From assembly GCA_016715245.1 (NCBI GenBank), contig JADKAS010000033.1:186001-250000 (forward strand): a stretch of DNA of 64,000 bases, in the 5' to 3' direction. This DNA is from Saprospiraceae bacterium (GTDB taxonomy: Bacteria > Bacteroidota > Bacteroidia > Chitinophagales > Saprospiraceae). A program made the position numbers and the translations under genes. Under the pieces are notes generated by a model, which searched no databases, was not told the DNA's origin, and was given only the letters and a program-made list of their open reading frames with translations. Positions 11,568 through 20,717 of the stretch are shown here, one piece after another. Each line of letters starts with the position of its first letter. Positions within the stretch are counted from its first letter, which is position 1.

Positions 11568-12290
11568 TTATAAACCAAAACTAAATCCATTAATATTTCT
11601 TTCTTCGTATTCCATCTGGTCAAAATAATACAATTTAGCGGGTCGATGAGAAACATCTTTCTGAGAATCACCGGTCGGTTTCAGAATTTGTAAATGACTT
11701 AGTTTGCGTCTGAAATTACGTTTATCCAGCTCAACTCCCAGTACCATTTCGTATAATGTCTGCAATTGTTGAAGCGTAAAAACAGGAGGAAGTAATTTAA
11801 AACCAATAGGATGTTCCCTTAGGTTTTTTCTCAATCTTTCCAGACATGTATCCATGATTATTTTATGGTCAAATGCAAGTTCGTTAATTTCAGAAACGTT
11901 TTTCCACTGCAAAGAATGATTGTCTTTCAACTCCATAAAGGAATTGCCATTTATTTTAATCAATGAATAATATGAAACCGTGATTACCCGACCAAGCGGA
12001 TGTCTGTTCAGGTCAGAAAAAACCTGTACCTGCTCCATATAAATATCATCCAAACCTGTTCTTTTATATAAAACCCTGTGAGCAGCCTGGTCTGTCGTCT
12101 CATTTGGATGAACAATATCTCCCAGCAAAGACAATTTATTTTCAAAAGGAGGCATATCACAAGGTATGAGCAGCACTTTTAATCCAGTTTCATCATATCC
12201 AAATATCACACAATCTACAGAAACTGCAGTCTTATATTTATTATGAATCTGATCTAACCAGGTGTTGATATTCCCTTCGGTTTTTGCCAT
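11568..12290 (-). CDS. NrtR-like Nudix-domain transcriptional regulator
   Basis: A 240-residue protein with an N-terminal Nudix domain (about 20-145) and a C-terminal winged-helix part (about 160-235, with LDKRNFRRKLSHLQILKPTG), the layout of the NrtR/AraR regulators. The Nudix box is degenerate: where catalytic enzymes have REUxEExGU, this protein has HRVLYKRTGL. Hydrolysis is therefore unlikely and ligand sensing more likely. In Bacteroidota such regulators control sugar or NAD genes; the ligand here is unknown. A 17-bp palindrome lies 43 bases upstream of the start, which suggests self-regulation. The downstream neighbour on the same strand is the macroglobulin gene, 195 bases away. Confidence 0.85.
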   Translation of the reverse strand: MAKTEGNINTWLDQIHNKYKTAVSVDCVIFGYDETGLKVLLIPCDMPPFENKLSLLGDIVHPNETTDQAAHRVLYKRTGLDDIYMEQVQVFSDLNRHPLGRVITVSYYSLIKINGNSFMELKDNHSLQWKNVSEINELAFDHKIIMDTCLERLRKNLREHPIGFKLLPPVFTLQQLQTLYEMVLGVELDKRNFRRKLSHLQILKPTGDSQKDVSHRPAKLYYFDQMEYEERNINGFSFGL

Positions 12291-12332
12291 ACACTAATTT
12301 TCATTTTTGCAGGTGTAAAGTTATTATTTTAC

Positions 12333-12349
12333 ATTGACTTAGTGTCAAT
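12333..12349. promoter_or_regulatory. Palindromic operator candidate for the NrtR-like regulator
   Basis: Perfect inverted repeat ATTGAC-TTAGT-GTCAAT, six-base arms around five bases, 43 bases upstream of the regulator start at 12290. It lies in the space between two divergent genes, so it could also affect the pseudouridine synthase gene starting at 12556. A dimeric winged-helix regulator would bind such a site; the pairing with this regulator is inferred from position. Confidence 0.5.
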
Positions 12350-12555
12350 TAAAAAATAATTTTACACTTGTAACCGGCAATACACATAAATAATATCTGT
12401 AATATAACATCATTAGAATCACTAAAATTTACAGTTATTTCTACAAAAAACTGATGGTCACTGTTGACTTAAAAAATTTAAATCAGGTTACAAACTCTAT
12501 ATCTTAATCTCTGCAGATTTTTAAATCATTTTGTATTTTAATATGTTATTATGGG

Positions 12556-14235
12556 ATGAATTCTTCAGACAACAAATACTTTCAGTTATTTTCAATGAAT
12601 ACTGACAATATTCCTTTGCCGGTAAAGCTCAACAATCCCTTTAACGCAGTCATACCGGAAATAGCCAAAATTGCAGCAAAAGAAGTTCAGCATCATCTTG
12701 AAAATTTTCCTCCTGATCACGATTTCGGGTTACGATCAGATACGGGATTAGGTAAAATGTTTGGTGTATTAGTGGGAAAAGATGTTTCAGGCCGTTTAGG
12801 TTATTTAGCCGCTTTTTCTGGCAAGCTGGATTGCGGCACTATGACAGATTTTTTTGTACCACCTGTTTTTGACACCTTTAAAGAAGGTGGTTTTTACAAA
12901 ACAAAAGAAGAAGACATAAACCGGATAAACACGAAAATACATACGTTAGAAAACGATATTAACCTCCGGCAGAGTTATGAAAAATTGAATCACGCCAAAA
13001 CAGCATTTGAGTCACAATTATTGTCTTTGAAAGAACAACTTAAAAAAGATAAGGAAAAAAGAGCTTCTCTAAGATTTTATTACAACTCGACTGCACATAC
13101 TTCAAAAGAAACTGAAGAATTAAAAATTGCGCTTGATCATGAAAGTGCAAGACAACATTTTGAATACAAAGATTTCAAAAAAAAATGGACTATTACGCTT
13201 GACTCCCTTCAAAAAAAAGTAAAGGAACACACCTCTGAACTGGAATTGCTCAAAAAACTCAGAAAAATTAAATCCGGAGAACTTCAGCAATTCCTTTTTG
13301 AAAAATATAGTTTCTATAATTTTCTGGGAGAAAAAAATAATTTACACCAATTATTTCTGACAAGTCCGGCCTCTACTCCACCCTCAGGTGCCGGCGAGTG
13401 TGCCGCACCAAAATTATTCCAATATGCGTATCTGAATAATATTCAACCTGTTGCCATTGCAGAATTCTGGTGGGGAATATCACCTGCCTCAGAAGTCAGA
13501 CGGCACAAAACATTTTATACTGCCTGTAAATCCAAGTGTTTACCCATTCTTGGATTTATGCTTCAAGGTATACATACAGACGATAAAGAAGAGCAAACTC
13601 TCATTACACTGGGAGGCGGGATCCCTGTTTTGTTTGAGGATGAGCACATTGTCATTGTGGACAAACCTCAACCATTTCTCAGTGTACCCGGAAAATCAAT
13701 AAAAAATTCAGTTTTGGAGCTGCTTCGAAAAAAATATCCTGAAGCAACTGGCCCTCTTTTAGTACATCGGCTTGATATGTCTACTTCCGGCATTATGTTG
13801 GCTGCAAAATCAAAAGAAGTACACAAACAATTGCAACAACAATTTGAAAACAGAACGATTAAAAAAAAATATATAGCCCAGCTTGACGGCGAATTATGGG
13901 TATCTCAAGGAATGATTGAACTCCCGATCAGAGTAAATCTTGACGATCGTCCACGTCAACTGGTTTGTTTTGAGCATGGCAAAAAAGCAATAACTATCTG
14001 GAAAGTTTTACATGTAGAAAACGGAAAAACAAGAGTAGAATTTACGCCGGTGACAGGAAGAACCCATCAACTCAGGGTACATTCTGCCCATATTTCCGGA
14101 CTGAATATGCCTATTACAGGCGATGATTTATATGGAAGTTCTTCCGACAGACTTTATCTTCACGCGAGTCAGCTTATTTTTAAACACCCTATAACAGGAA
14201 AAAAAATACATATCACCTCCAACCCTCTTTTTTGA
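12556..14235 (+). CDS. RluA-family pseudouridine synthase with long N-terminal extension
   Basis: A 559-residue protein. The C-terminal ~210 residues form an RluA-type pseudouridine synthase with the catalytic motif HRLDMSTSG (Asp407) and a VEFTPVTGRTHQLRVH segment. This type modifies rRNA and/or tRNA uridines, often 23S U746 and tRNA U32. The first ~345 residues are an extra region: a globular N-terminal part, a charged coiled coil at about 115-240, and a segment holding TPPSGAGECAAPKLFQYA, typical of the long RluA variant in several Gram-negative groups. No S4 domain is seen. An alternative start exists at residue 14 (Met). It stands alone between divergent and convergent neighbours. Confidence 0.88.
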   Translation: MNSSDNKYFQLFSMNTDNIPLPVKLNNPFNAVIPEIAKIAAKEVQHHLENFPPDHDFGLRSDTGLGKMFGVLVGKDVSGRLGYLAAFSGKLDCGTMTDFFVPPVFDTFKEGGFYKTKEEDINRINTKIHTLENDINLRQSYEKLNHAKTAFESQLLSLKEQLKKDKEKRASLRFYYNSTAHTSKETEELKIALDHESARQHFEYKDFKKKWTITLDSLQKKVKEHTSELELLKKLRKIKSGELQQFLFEKYSFYNFLGEKNNLHQLFLTSPASTPPSGAGECAAPKLFQYAYLNNIQPVAIAEFWWGISPASEVRRHKTFYTACKSKCLPILGFMLQGIHTDDKEEQTLITLGGGIPVLFEDEHIVIVDKPQPFLSVPGKSIKNSVLELLRKKYPEATGPLLVHRLDMSTSGIMLAAKSKEVHKQLQQQFENRTIKKKYIAQLDGELWVSQGMIELPIRVNLDDRPRQLVCFEHGKKAITIWKVLHVENGKTRVEFTPVTGRTHQLRVHSAHISGLNMPITGDDLYGSSSDRLYLHASQLIFKHPITGKKIHITSNPLF

Positions 14236-14271
14236 TAGAAACGGATAAAATATAAAAATTACCTCTCTACA

Positions 14272-14619
14272 TTATAAGTGAAGTCGTTCTTTTCTCGCCA
14301 ATAAAATTTCTTTGTCTTCAACTCGGTCAGGGTCAGGAACGCAGCAATCAACCGGGCAAACTGCAGCGCATTGAGGCTCTTCGTGAAAACCAACACATTC
14401 TGTACATTTGTCCGGTACAATAAAGTAATAATCATCACTTACAGGTTTCTGTGCACTGTTGGCATCAATAGTTTTTCCATCACTTAAAGTATACGTACCG
14501 GTAACACCGGTGCCATCTTTCATAGCCCAATCTACACCTCCTTCGTAAATGGCGTTATTAGGACATTCCGGTTCACAAGCACCACAATTGATACATTCAT
14601 CAGTGATAATTATAGCCAT
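14272..14619 (-). CDS. 4Fe-4S dicluster ferredoxin
   Basis: A 115-residue electron carrier with two cysteine clusters: CINCGACEPECP near the N-terminus and CTECVGFHEEPQCAAVCPVDC near the C-terminus. The spacing between the cysteines of the second cluster is enlarged, as in Chromatium-type 2[4Fe-4S] ferredoxins. The ~45-residue insert between the clusters (GVDWAMKDGTGVTG and onward) is the form common in Bacteroidota. A good ribosome site (AGGAG) precedes the start and a promoter match is present upstream. It is likely a single-gene unit; the redox partner cannot be told from context. Confidence 0.92.
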   Translation of the reverse strand: MAIIITDECINCGACEPECPNNAIYEGGVDWAMKDGTGVTGTYTLSDGKTIDANSAQKPVSDDYYFIVPDKCTECVGFHEEPQCAAVCPVDCCVPDPDRVEDKEILLARKERLHL

Positions 14620-14658
14620 ATTAACTCCTTAACAAAATGGTTTTGAAATAAAAAATGA

Positions 14659-14690
14659 CAAAGTTACTAGGAATACCTTAATTAGAACAA
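14659..14690 (-). promoter_or_regulatory. Promoter for the ferredoxin gene
   Basis: Minus-strand TAACTTTG (14659-14666) is an exact TAnnTTTG match, with a partial -33 element (TTG at 14688-14690) 21 bases upstream. It lies 40 bases before the ferredoxin start, followed by a strong AGGAG ribosome site. Confidence 0.5.
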
Positions 14691-14800
14691 TAATAAAGAA
14701 CGAATCATGCGTCTATTAACAAAAATTAAGAAAAGAAAAGAAAATGACATAAATTAAAATATGAATTTTCTGAATCATCAGAGATTTATACTTTTTATTG

Positions 14801-14808
14801 TACTTTTG
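14801..14808 (+). promoter_or_regulatory. Candidate -7 element for the M43 protease gene
   Basis: TACTTTTG fits TAnnTTTG and lies 71 bases before the start at 14879. No TTTG is seen at the -33 position. Confidence 0.33.
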
Positions 14809-14878
14809 ACAATAAATAGATCATTTTTTTAAAATTAACTCAACTGCCATTACAATAAAATATTTAAACAGAAGCAAT

Positions 14879-16195
14879 ATGGTACCTCATATGTCCAAAA
14901 AAAATTCTTTTAGTAGTCTTGTTGTGATTTTTTTGATAACATTTGCCACCACTGGTGTGTATGCACAAATTCTTTCTTTTGACAAATGTGGACATCACCT
15001 GGTCATGGAAACCTATGAAAAAAAATATCCCGGCTTCAAGGAAGCAGTTGAAACCACCTTTGAAAATGTACGGAATACTAAAAATTCCGGCTTCAGCAGA
15101 AATGATGTATATATCATTGATGTTGTTTTTCACATTGTTTGGAAAGATAGTCGGGAAAACTTACACGATTCCATTATTTTAAATCAATTGGCTGTACTAA
15201 ATAAGGACTACAGACTACTGAATGAAAACAGGAATGAAAGAAGGAGTATTTTTAAAGATCTCCAGACGGATGCCAAAATAGAATTTAACCTTAAATAAAT
15301 CATCAGGGTTAAAACGAATGCCAATTTTCAACTTAGTTTATCCGGGCTTCCTGACAATGTAAAAAATGCATCCGAAGGTGGCAGTAAGGCAGTTACTCCT
15401 GAAAATGTATTAAATATTTGGGTATGTAATATAAGACCAATTCCTTTCATAGGAGGTCAAATCCTCGGTTATGCTTACCCTCCTGCCGGACTTGATAACT
15501 GGCCGGCCAATGCAAACGCACCGTCTCCCGGACTTGATGGAGTGGTGCTTGATTTTAGAGTGGTGGGAAGTAACAATCCCAATATCCTGAATGTTCAGGG
15601 TATGGACTACGATTCACACGGACGAACCTGTGTACACGAAGTAGGTCATTATCTGGGTTTGCGACATATATGGGGTGATGGTGGAGGAATTTTCGGAGGA
15701 TCGAGCTGTTCTGTCGATGACGGCATGGAAGACACCCCAAACCAGGGAGAACAAACTGGTTTCTCTTGCAATAAGACAAGAAATACCTGTACGGATGTTT
15801 CCAATGATTTGCCTGATATGCTGGAAAATTATATGGATTATTCAGATGAATCATGTCAGAATATTTTCACTGAAGATCAGGTAAGCCACATGAGAAAAGT
15901 ACTTGAAAACCAAAGAAAAGGTTTGATTGAGTCGCAGGTTAATACCTCTGAAATAAACAATTATTCTTTCATCAAAGTATCTCCGAATCCGGGAATGGGC
16001 GAATTTACCATACATTATACAAGTGACTCAAGGGTTTTGTTATATACCGTTTACGACATTTCCGGAAAACTTTTAATATCCGCTAATCCCGAGAACGATA
16101 AACAGTTTAAAGTATTTGTTTCCCCCGGTATTTATTATATAAATATTATTGATGTCAAAGGAATTTCTACTTCTACCCGTTTCATTTCTTATTAA
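14879..16195 (+). pseudogene. M43 (cytophagalysin/pappalysin-type) metalloprotease with T9SS sorting domain, interrupted by an in-frame stop
   Basis: A secreted zinc protease. The signal peptide ends near GVYAQ and the zinc-binding motif is HEVGHYLGLRH, followed by the met-turn region ENYMDYSDESC. The C-terminus (about 80 residues, starting VSPNPGMGEFTI) is a T9SS type A sorting domain, so the protein should cross the outer membrane. A TAA at 15296-15298 stops the frame, but the same frame then continues without break (IIRVKTNANFQLSLSG) through to 16195. At the stop the usual M43 segment between the IEFxLA and GI-R-T positions appears to be missing, which suggests a small deletion rather than a plain nonsense change. 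Either a decayed gene or an assembly fault. Alternative start at residue 5 (Met). Confidence 0.75.
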
Positions 16196-16739
16196 GCGTG
16201 CATGAGCCGGAAAACAACCGGTAAAATTTGGTATTGATATCATTAAAATAATGCTTTAGGATTGCCTCTGTTTAACATACAACGGACTTTCACCAATTTC
16301 AAAAAACAATTTAAAATCATTTAGCTTTATCTGGCACTGGAAACAACCATATTTAGATTAAATGTTTCCATCAACCACCATCCTTTTTCACTGCCCATTA
16401 AAAACAATGATATTGATTATATCTTTTTGTTATCAAAATGGTTTGATTTACCTTTAAGTATCATCCTAAATACATAGTGATTAATGGACTTGACAGGATT
16501 ATATTGAATAATAAAATTAATATTTACATCCAACCGGGAAATTACATTATCTGAATTTTTGATGACTTTAATCATATTAATAAATAACATTCTGTATTCA
16601 ATCCTTTTTGTTTTGGATAAGAAAAATCAGAAAAGTATAAACGTCCTATAAACCACATTATAAAGTTGGAAAAATTATCAGCATTTTTTAATACAATATT
16701 ATAAACATTCAAATTTATTAACAATCAAATAAAAATATT
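16196..16739. other. Gene-poor interval
   Basis: About 540 AT-rich bases between the M43 protease and the acetate transporter. I find no convincing gene on either strand, only short frames broken by stops, and no clear repeat, terminator or promoter match. The last ~60 bases should hold the promoter of the transporter, but no TAnnTTTG element is evident. Confidence 0.5.
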
Positions 16740-17300
16740 ATGGACAAAAAAAATGGAAACCCCGCAGTTGTTGGATTAGCCGGTTTCGGACTAACAACAT
16801 TATTGTTGCAACTACACAATTTAGGACTATGTTCAATTGGACCTGTATTTGCAATGGGAATTATCTTTGGTGGATTAGCTCAATTTATAGCAGGATTCCA
16901 GGAGCAAAAAATGGGCAATAATTTCGGATATAGTGCTTTTGTTTCTTATGGAGCCTTTTGGATCGGATTATGTATTATTTGGATCACAGGGCATTTTAAG
17001 ATATACGAATCGACAACCACTGACGTAGGATATTATTTATTGGCCTGGGCTCTTTACACAGGTTTAATGTTTATGGGTTCTTTAAGAATACATAAAGCAA
17101 TGGTAGTAACCTTTGGCTTATTGTTGTCCGGATTTGTTTTATTAGTATTAGGCCATTTTGGTGATGCAACTTTTAATACTGTAGCTGCTTATGTTTTAAT
17201 AGGTTGTGCATTTTCTGCCTGGTATATGATGATTGGCATTATCATAAATGATCTGGCAGGTAAAGTTGTCATTCCTATGGGCGCCCCCTTCATCAAATAA
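16740..17300 (+). CDS. satP: Acetate uptake transporter, GPR1/FUN34/SatP family
   Basis: A 186-residue integral membrane protein with six predicted helices. It carries the family signature near the N-terminus, NPAVVGLAGFGLTT, corresponding to the conserved NPAPLGL motif, and the QFIAGFQEQKMGN segment after the second helix. Family members import acetate or succinate with protons. The gene is monocistronic: about 540 bases of open space lie upstream and a hairpin terminator follows the stop. A gene symbol based on E. coli satP is reasonable, though substrate range in this lineage is not shown by the sequence. Confidence 0.88.
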   Translation: MDKKNGNPAVVGLAGFGLTTLLLQLHNLGLCSIGPVFAMGIIFGGLAQFIAGFQEQKMGNNFGYSAFVSYGAFWIGLCIIWITGHFKIYESTTTDVGYYLLAWALYTGLMFMGSLRIHKAMVVTFGLLLSGFVLLVLGHFGDATFNTVAAYVLIGCAFSAWYMMIGIIINDLAGKVVIPMGAPFIK

Positions 17301-17319
17301 TAATTCATAAAACCACATT

Positions 17320-17360
17320 AAACAGGGTTTTTCTTTTACAAGTCAAACCCTGTTTTTTTT
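17320..17360 (+). terminator. Rho-independent terminator after the acetate transporter
   Basis: Perfect 11-base arms, AAACAGGGTTT (17320-17330) and AAACCCTGTTT (17345-17355), are followed by a run of T on the plus strand. The convergent protease gene ends inside the loop (stop at 17336-17338), so the 3' arm codes for its last residues. Confidence 0.85.
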
Positions 17361-20272
17361 TTTACATTTTTACAAATTTTTTTATTGAATGTGCCCATGT
17401 TTGAAACGACTTGTAATAAATAACAACCAGGCGGTACATGATCAAAATATATTCTCCCTCTGCCCTCCAAATACTCATAATCATGTACAGTAACAGGTTG
17501 TCCGAAAACATTATACATATGTATTGATTTTATTTGCACAAAAGTATTGGTAAGTATCTTTAAATCTGTTGTAAATGGGTTTGGAAAAATCTGAATTTCT
17601 TCCTTGTCTGGCACATTATTTGTTGATGTCCTGCACGGAGATACAAATAAATTTTCCGAGGTAAAAGATAAAGTCCCACTTGTACATTGAGGGGCCATTT
17701 TAATTATGTATTGCTGACAACTATCAAGATCAGATATAAAAAACGGACTTCCATTGACAACCAAAGTGTCAAATGTGACATCATCCTTTTTTTTGTACAA
17801 TACATAATAATTGTCAACATCATTTAAAAGGGTAAACTGTATTCTAACTGTGTTTTCATTCATTGAATCAATCAGAATATTGTCATCCAAAACACATTCA
17901 ACATTCTCTTTTGTAATATGAATACAATAATCCTCTATTTCGCCAAATACAAAACCACTGTTATCACAAGGAGAATCGTGACTTTGAAATGCAAGAATCA
18001 CACGCATCCTTGTAATACCTTCCGCTGCATCAGAGGGAATAACGACATTTCCAAAAACACCTTCTGTTGAAGACGTTCTGTCTGTAAACCCCTTTTCACT
18101 GTTGGCAAAAATTCCATCCTGGTCAAAATCGATGTATAAAAGGTATTGGTCAGTAAAAGGGCTTGATGAATATCCGGGCAAAATAAAAAGATTATAAGTA
18201 CTATCTGGTTGGAATCGTGTCACTTTGGCACCAAGATAATTGCCATATCCATTTGAATTAATCCCGGATTCATTGGACAGTTCTCCAAATTCAACTTTTT
18301 GAATCCATTCATCTCTGGTGCTTTTTGGTGAAAACGCACAATAATCCAAAGATGTACATAAACCACAAGGTGCGTAAACAACGACTCCTTCCACTACCGT
18401 TGAGTTTGTCTGATATTGTTTGCAAAAACTTGCAATCGAAAATGAAAACCACGTGCATTCCGGTATATTTTCAAATACCAGTAAATTTGAATCCTGTGTG
18501 AATTCATAGACATTACCTTCTATATCCATCAGTGAGATTTCATGAGAAAAACTTGTAATTTCAGGAAAATCCCATGATAGGGTAAGATTACCGTTGTCAT
18601 ATTCCTGCACAAAGTTATCAGGATCAGGACAACAACCTCCTGATGTAAAAAATATAGAATAACTATATGAATCGGGAAACAATCCACAGGAACTGGACAA
18701 TTGTAATTCATATTCATCGCAATAATCAAGGCCCGAAATGATATATCCATTTTGAATATTCTGTTTATATATCCATTCAGTATCTTTAAATTTCCTATAA
18801 CGCAGACCTATAATCCCGTTTTGAATAATATCTGCCCAGAATACCTTTGCATCCGCTCCGGTGGTTTGAATATATATTCCTGCCGGCGGTGCACATGATC
18901 CACATAAACTTTGTACATTCAGCAAAGCCCGATGTGAATTGAGCCTTCCCCCGGTAGTGGTAATATTGGTAAGGGTTGGATTTTGGACAACACCAAACAA
19001 AAGCATATCTCTTGCGATCCGGGCGGCATTTGCCGGATTTGATTTTGCCTCCTGAATCAAAACATCGCAAGGTGCGCTATACATAAGCGCAATAGTACCT
19101 GCTACGTGAGGAGTGGCTCCGGATGTTCCGCCAAAAGCCGCATACTGCGATGTGGATACCGTATAAGTCTGATGGCCGTATGCGCCCAGGTCGATTGACT
19201 TTCTTCCATATCCGGCTCCGGTGAGTTTCTGATCCGATCTGGTCATGTTGGTCACCGAAATCAGATAAGGACTCTCACAGGTTGTCGGTAAATCCCCATT
19301 ACTATCAACATCCACGTCCCTGTTGGTGGTTGCACCACAATTTAAAATCCCTTCTTCTCCCAGTAAATCAAACATTTCACACCACAATGGTGCTTCACTG
19401 CCAAAAATATCATTTAAACCCCAGGAAGCATTGGTGACCACCACAAATGCTCCTTGCGCTCCATTACTTTGATTATATAGTTTCCTTTGATTATAAGCAT
19501 AAACATAGGAAGCAATGGCATTGGCTTCCGTTCCTTGCCCATATTTTACAAACATAATTTTTACATTCCAATTGATTCCACTTACCCCGATACCATTATT
19601 CCCCCTTGCTCCGGTTATACCACAAACAGGAGTGCCATGAGACCCTGCTTCACTAAGGTCGTCAGATCCGGCTGTGACATTCCAGCCCCGGTAGTCATCA
19701 ATATAACCATTGTTGTCATCATCAATTCCATTTGAGGGAATCTCAGCGTGATTAATCCAAAGATTACCGATCAGGTCAGGGTGATTAAGATTTATCCCTT
19801 CGTCGATGACACAAATCACGATAGTATCCCCTGCACTGGTTATTCCGCCTGTAGTAATATCCCACGCCAGGTCCATATCAAGATCAGCATTCAAGACTCC
19901 ACCATTACCATTATTGATATATTGCCATTGTTGAGGAAATAATGGATCGTCAGGAATATTTCTTTCTTCAATAAAATGATTGGCTTGTACATACATTACA
20001 TCAGGGTGGTTTTTCAATTCCTCCAATTCAACTTCGTGGTTGGCATCAGAAAAAACAATGTGTTCCAGACAAAGAGGCACTGACAGTAATGAAGTTTTAT
20101 AAAAAGCAGGAACAGAGCGGTTTTTTGCTTTATTCTGGTAAAATTTTTCGGCGGCTTTGGCATCCTTCCATTTAATAATAAATTCATTAGGTACAACTTT
20201 CTGAGAATAACCGAAAAAAGCAGATATCAATAAAATTGACCACATAAGAAAATGTAAGACGCTCTTGAACAT
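17336..20272 (-). CDS. Subtilisin-like (S8) protease with fibronectin III and GEVED domains and T9SS sorting domain
   Basis: A 978-residue secreted serine protease. Signal peptide (about 1-23), then a short propeptide-like region, then the S8 domain with the full triad: Asp157 in VIDEGIN, His212 in SHGTPV and Ser384 in GGTSGATPHVAG. The acidic DDDNNGYIDDYRGW segment is common in Bacteroidota subtilases. Two or three fibronectin III-like modules follow (about 460-640 and 800-890), with a GEVED module between them (CDNSGFVFGEIEDYCIHI). The final ~85 residues, beginning IQIFPNPF, form a T9SS type A sorting domain. It probably acts outside the cell on proteins or peptides. The gene looks intact. 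Confidence 0.93.
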   Translation of the reverse strand: MFKSVLHFLMWSILLISAFFGYSQKVVPNEFIIKWKDAKAAEKFYQNKAKNRSVPAFYKTSLLSVPLCLEHIVFSDANHEVELEELKNHPDVMYVQANHFIEERNIPDDPLFPQQWQYINNGNGGVLNADLDMDLAWDITTGGITSAGDTIVICVIDEGINLNHPDLIGNLWINHAEIPSNGIDDDNNGYIDDYRGWNVTAGSDDLSEAGSHGTPVCGITGARGNNGIGVSGINWNVKIMFVKYGQGTEANAIASYVYAYNQRKLYNQSNGAQGAFVVVTNASWGLNDIFGSEAPLWCEMFDLLGEEGILNCGATTNRDVDVDSNGDLPTTCESPYLISVTNMTRSDQKLTGAGYGRKSIDLGAYGHQTYTVSTSQYAAFGGTSGATPHVAGTIALMYSAPCDVLIQEAKSNPANAARIARDMLLFGVVQNPTLTNITTTGGRLNSHRALLNVQSLCGSCAPPAGIYIQTTGADAKVFWADIIQNGIIGLRYRKFKDTEWIYKQNIQNGYIISGLDYCDEYELQLSSSCGLFPDSYSYSIFFTSGGCCPDPDNFVQEYDNGNLTLSWDFPEITSFSHEISLMDIEGNVYEFTQDSNLLVFENIPECTWFSFSIASFCKQYQTNSTVVEGVVVYAPCGLCTSLDYCAFSPKSTRDEWIQKVEFGELSNESGINSNGYGNYLGAKVTRFQPDSTYNLFILPGYSSSPFTDQYLLYIDFDQDGIFANSEKGFTDRTSSTEGVFGNVVIPSDAAEGITRMRVILAFQSHDSPCDNSGFVFGEIEDYCIHITKENVECVLDDNILIDSMNENTVRIQFTLLNDVDNYYVLYKKKDDVTFDTLVVNGSPFFISDLDSCQQYIIKMAPQCTSGTLSFTSENLFVSPCRTSTNNVPDKEEIQIFPNPFTTDLKILTNTFVQIKSIHMYNVFGQPVTVHDYEYLEGRGRIYFDHVPPGCYLLQVVSNMGTFNKKICKNVKKKTGFDL

Positions 20273-20670
20273 ATACGAAATTAAACAAATAACAAAATTA
20301 CAAAAATTATCCTATCATCTTATTCCTGTTTCTGCCATTTATATAAAATGTTGCAGAACACGACAATTCCCTGAACTATAAAATAAATCAAATATACCTA
20401 AAATAAATTTGATTATTAAAAAAAATATACCATGGTCAGTTCAACATAGTAACATCAAAATATTTATCAAAACAAAATTTAAACTCAATGCAAGAATAAT
20501 TAACACTAATGTTTCAATAAAAACAAACTATAAAATTAAAATTTCAAGAAGAAGCTGACATACCATCTTTTTATTTTATTTAAATAACAATCACTACAAA
20601 AAAATGTTAATATTTGAACAAATTATAATAATTTTTAATGTATTATATACTACATAATTAAACTAGTACG
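20273..20670. other. AT-rich intergenic interval
   Basis: About 400 bases between two divergent genes. It is strongly A/T-biased with no convincing coding frame, and presumably holds the 5' regulatory regions of both neighbours. No repeat or stable hairpin stands out. Confidence 0.5.
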
Positions 20671-20678
20671 TATATTTG
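20671..20678 (+). promoter_or_regulatory. Candidate -7 element for the TPR/PD40/SPOR gene
   Basis: TATATTTG matches TAnnTTTG and lies 40 bases before the preferred start at 20718. No -33 TTTG is seen. A start at 20676 would overlap this element, which favours 20718. Confidence 0.33.
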
Positions 20679-20717
20679 TATTTTGTAATATATAATTGTA
20701 ATTTTCAAACTAGGTTT

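Noticed and set aside
16196..16739. Possible remnant of an insertion sequence in the gene-poor interval
   Set aside because: Six-frame reading gives only broken short frames with no transposase motif and no terminal repeats.
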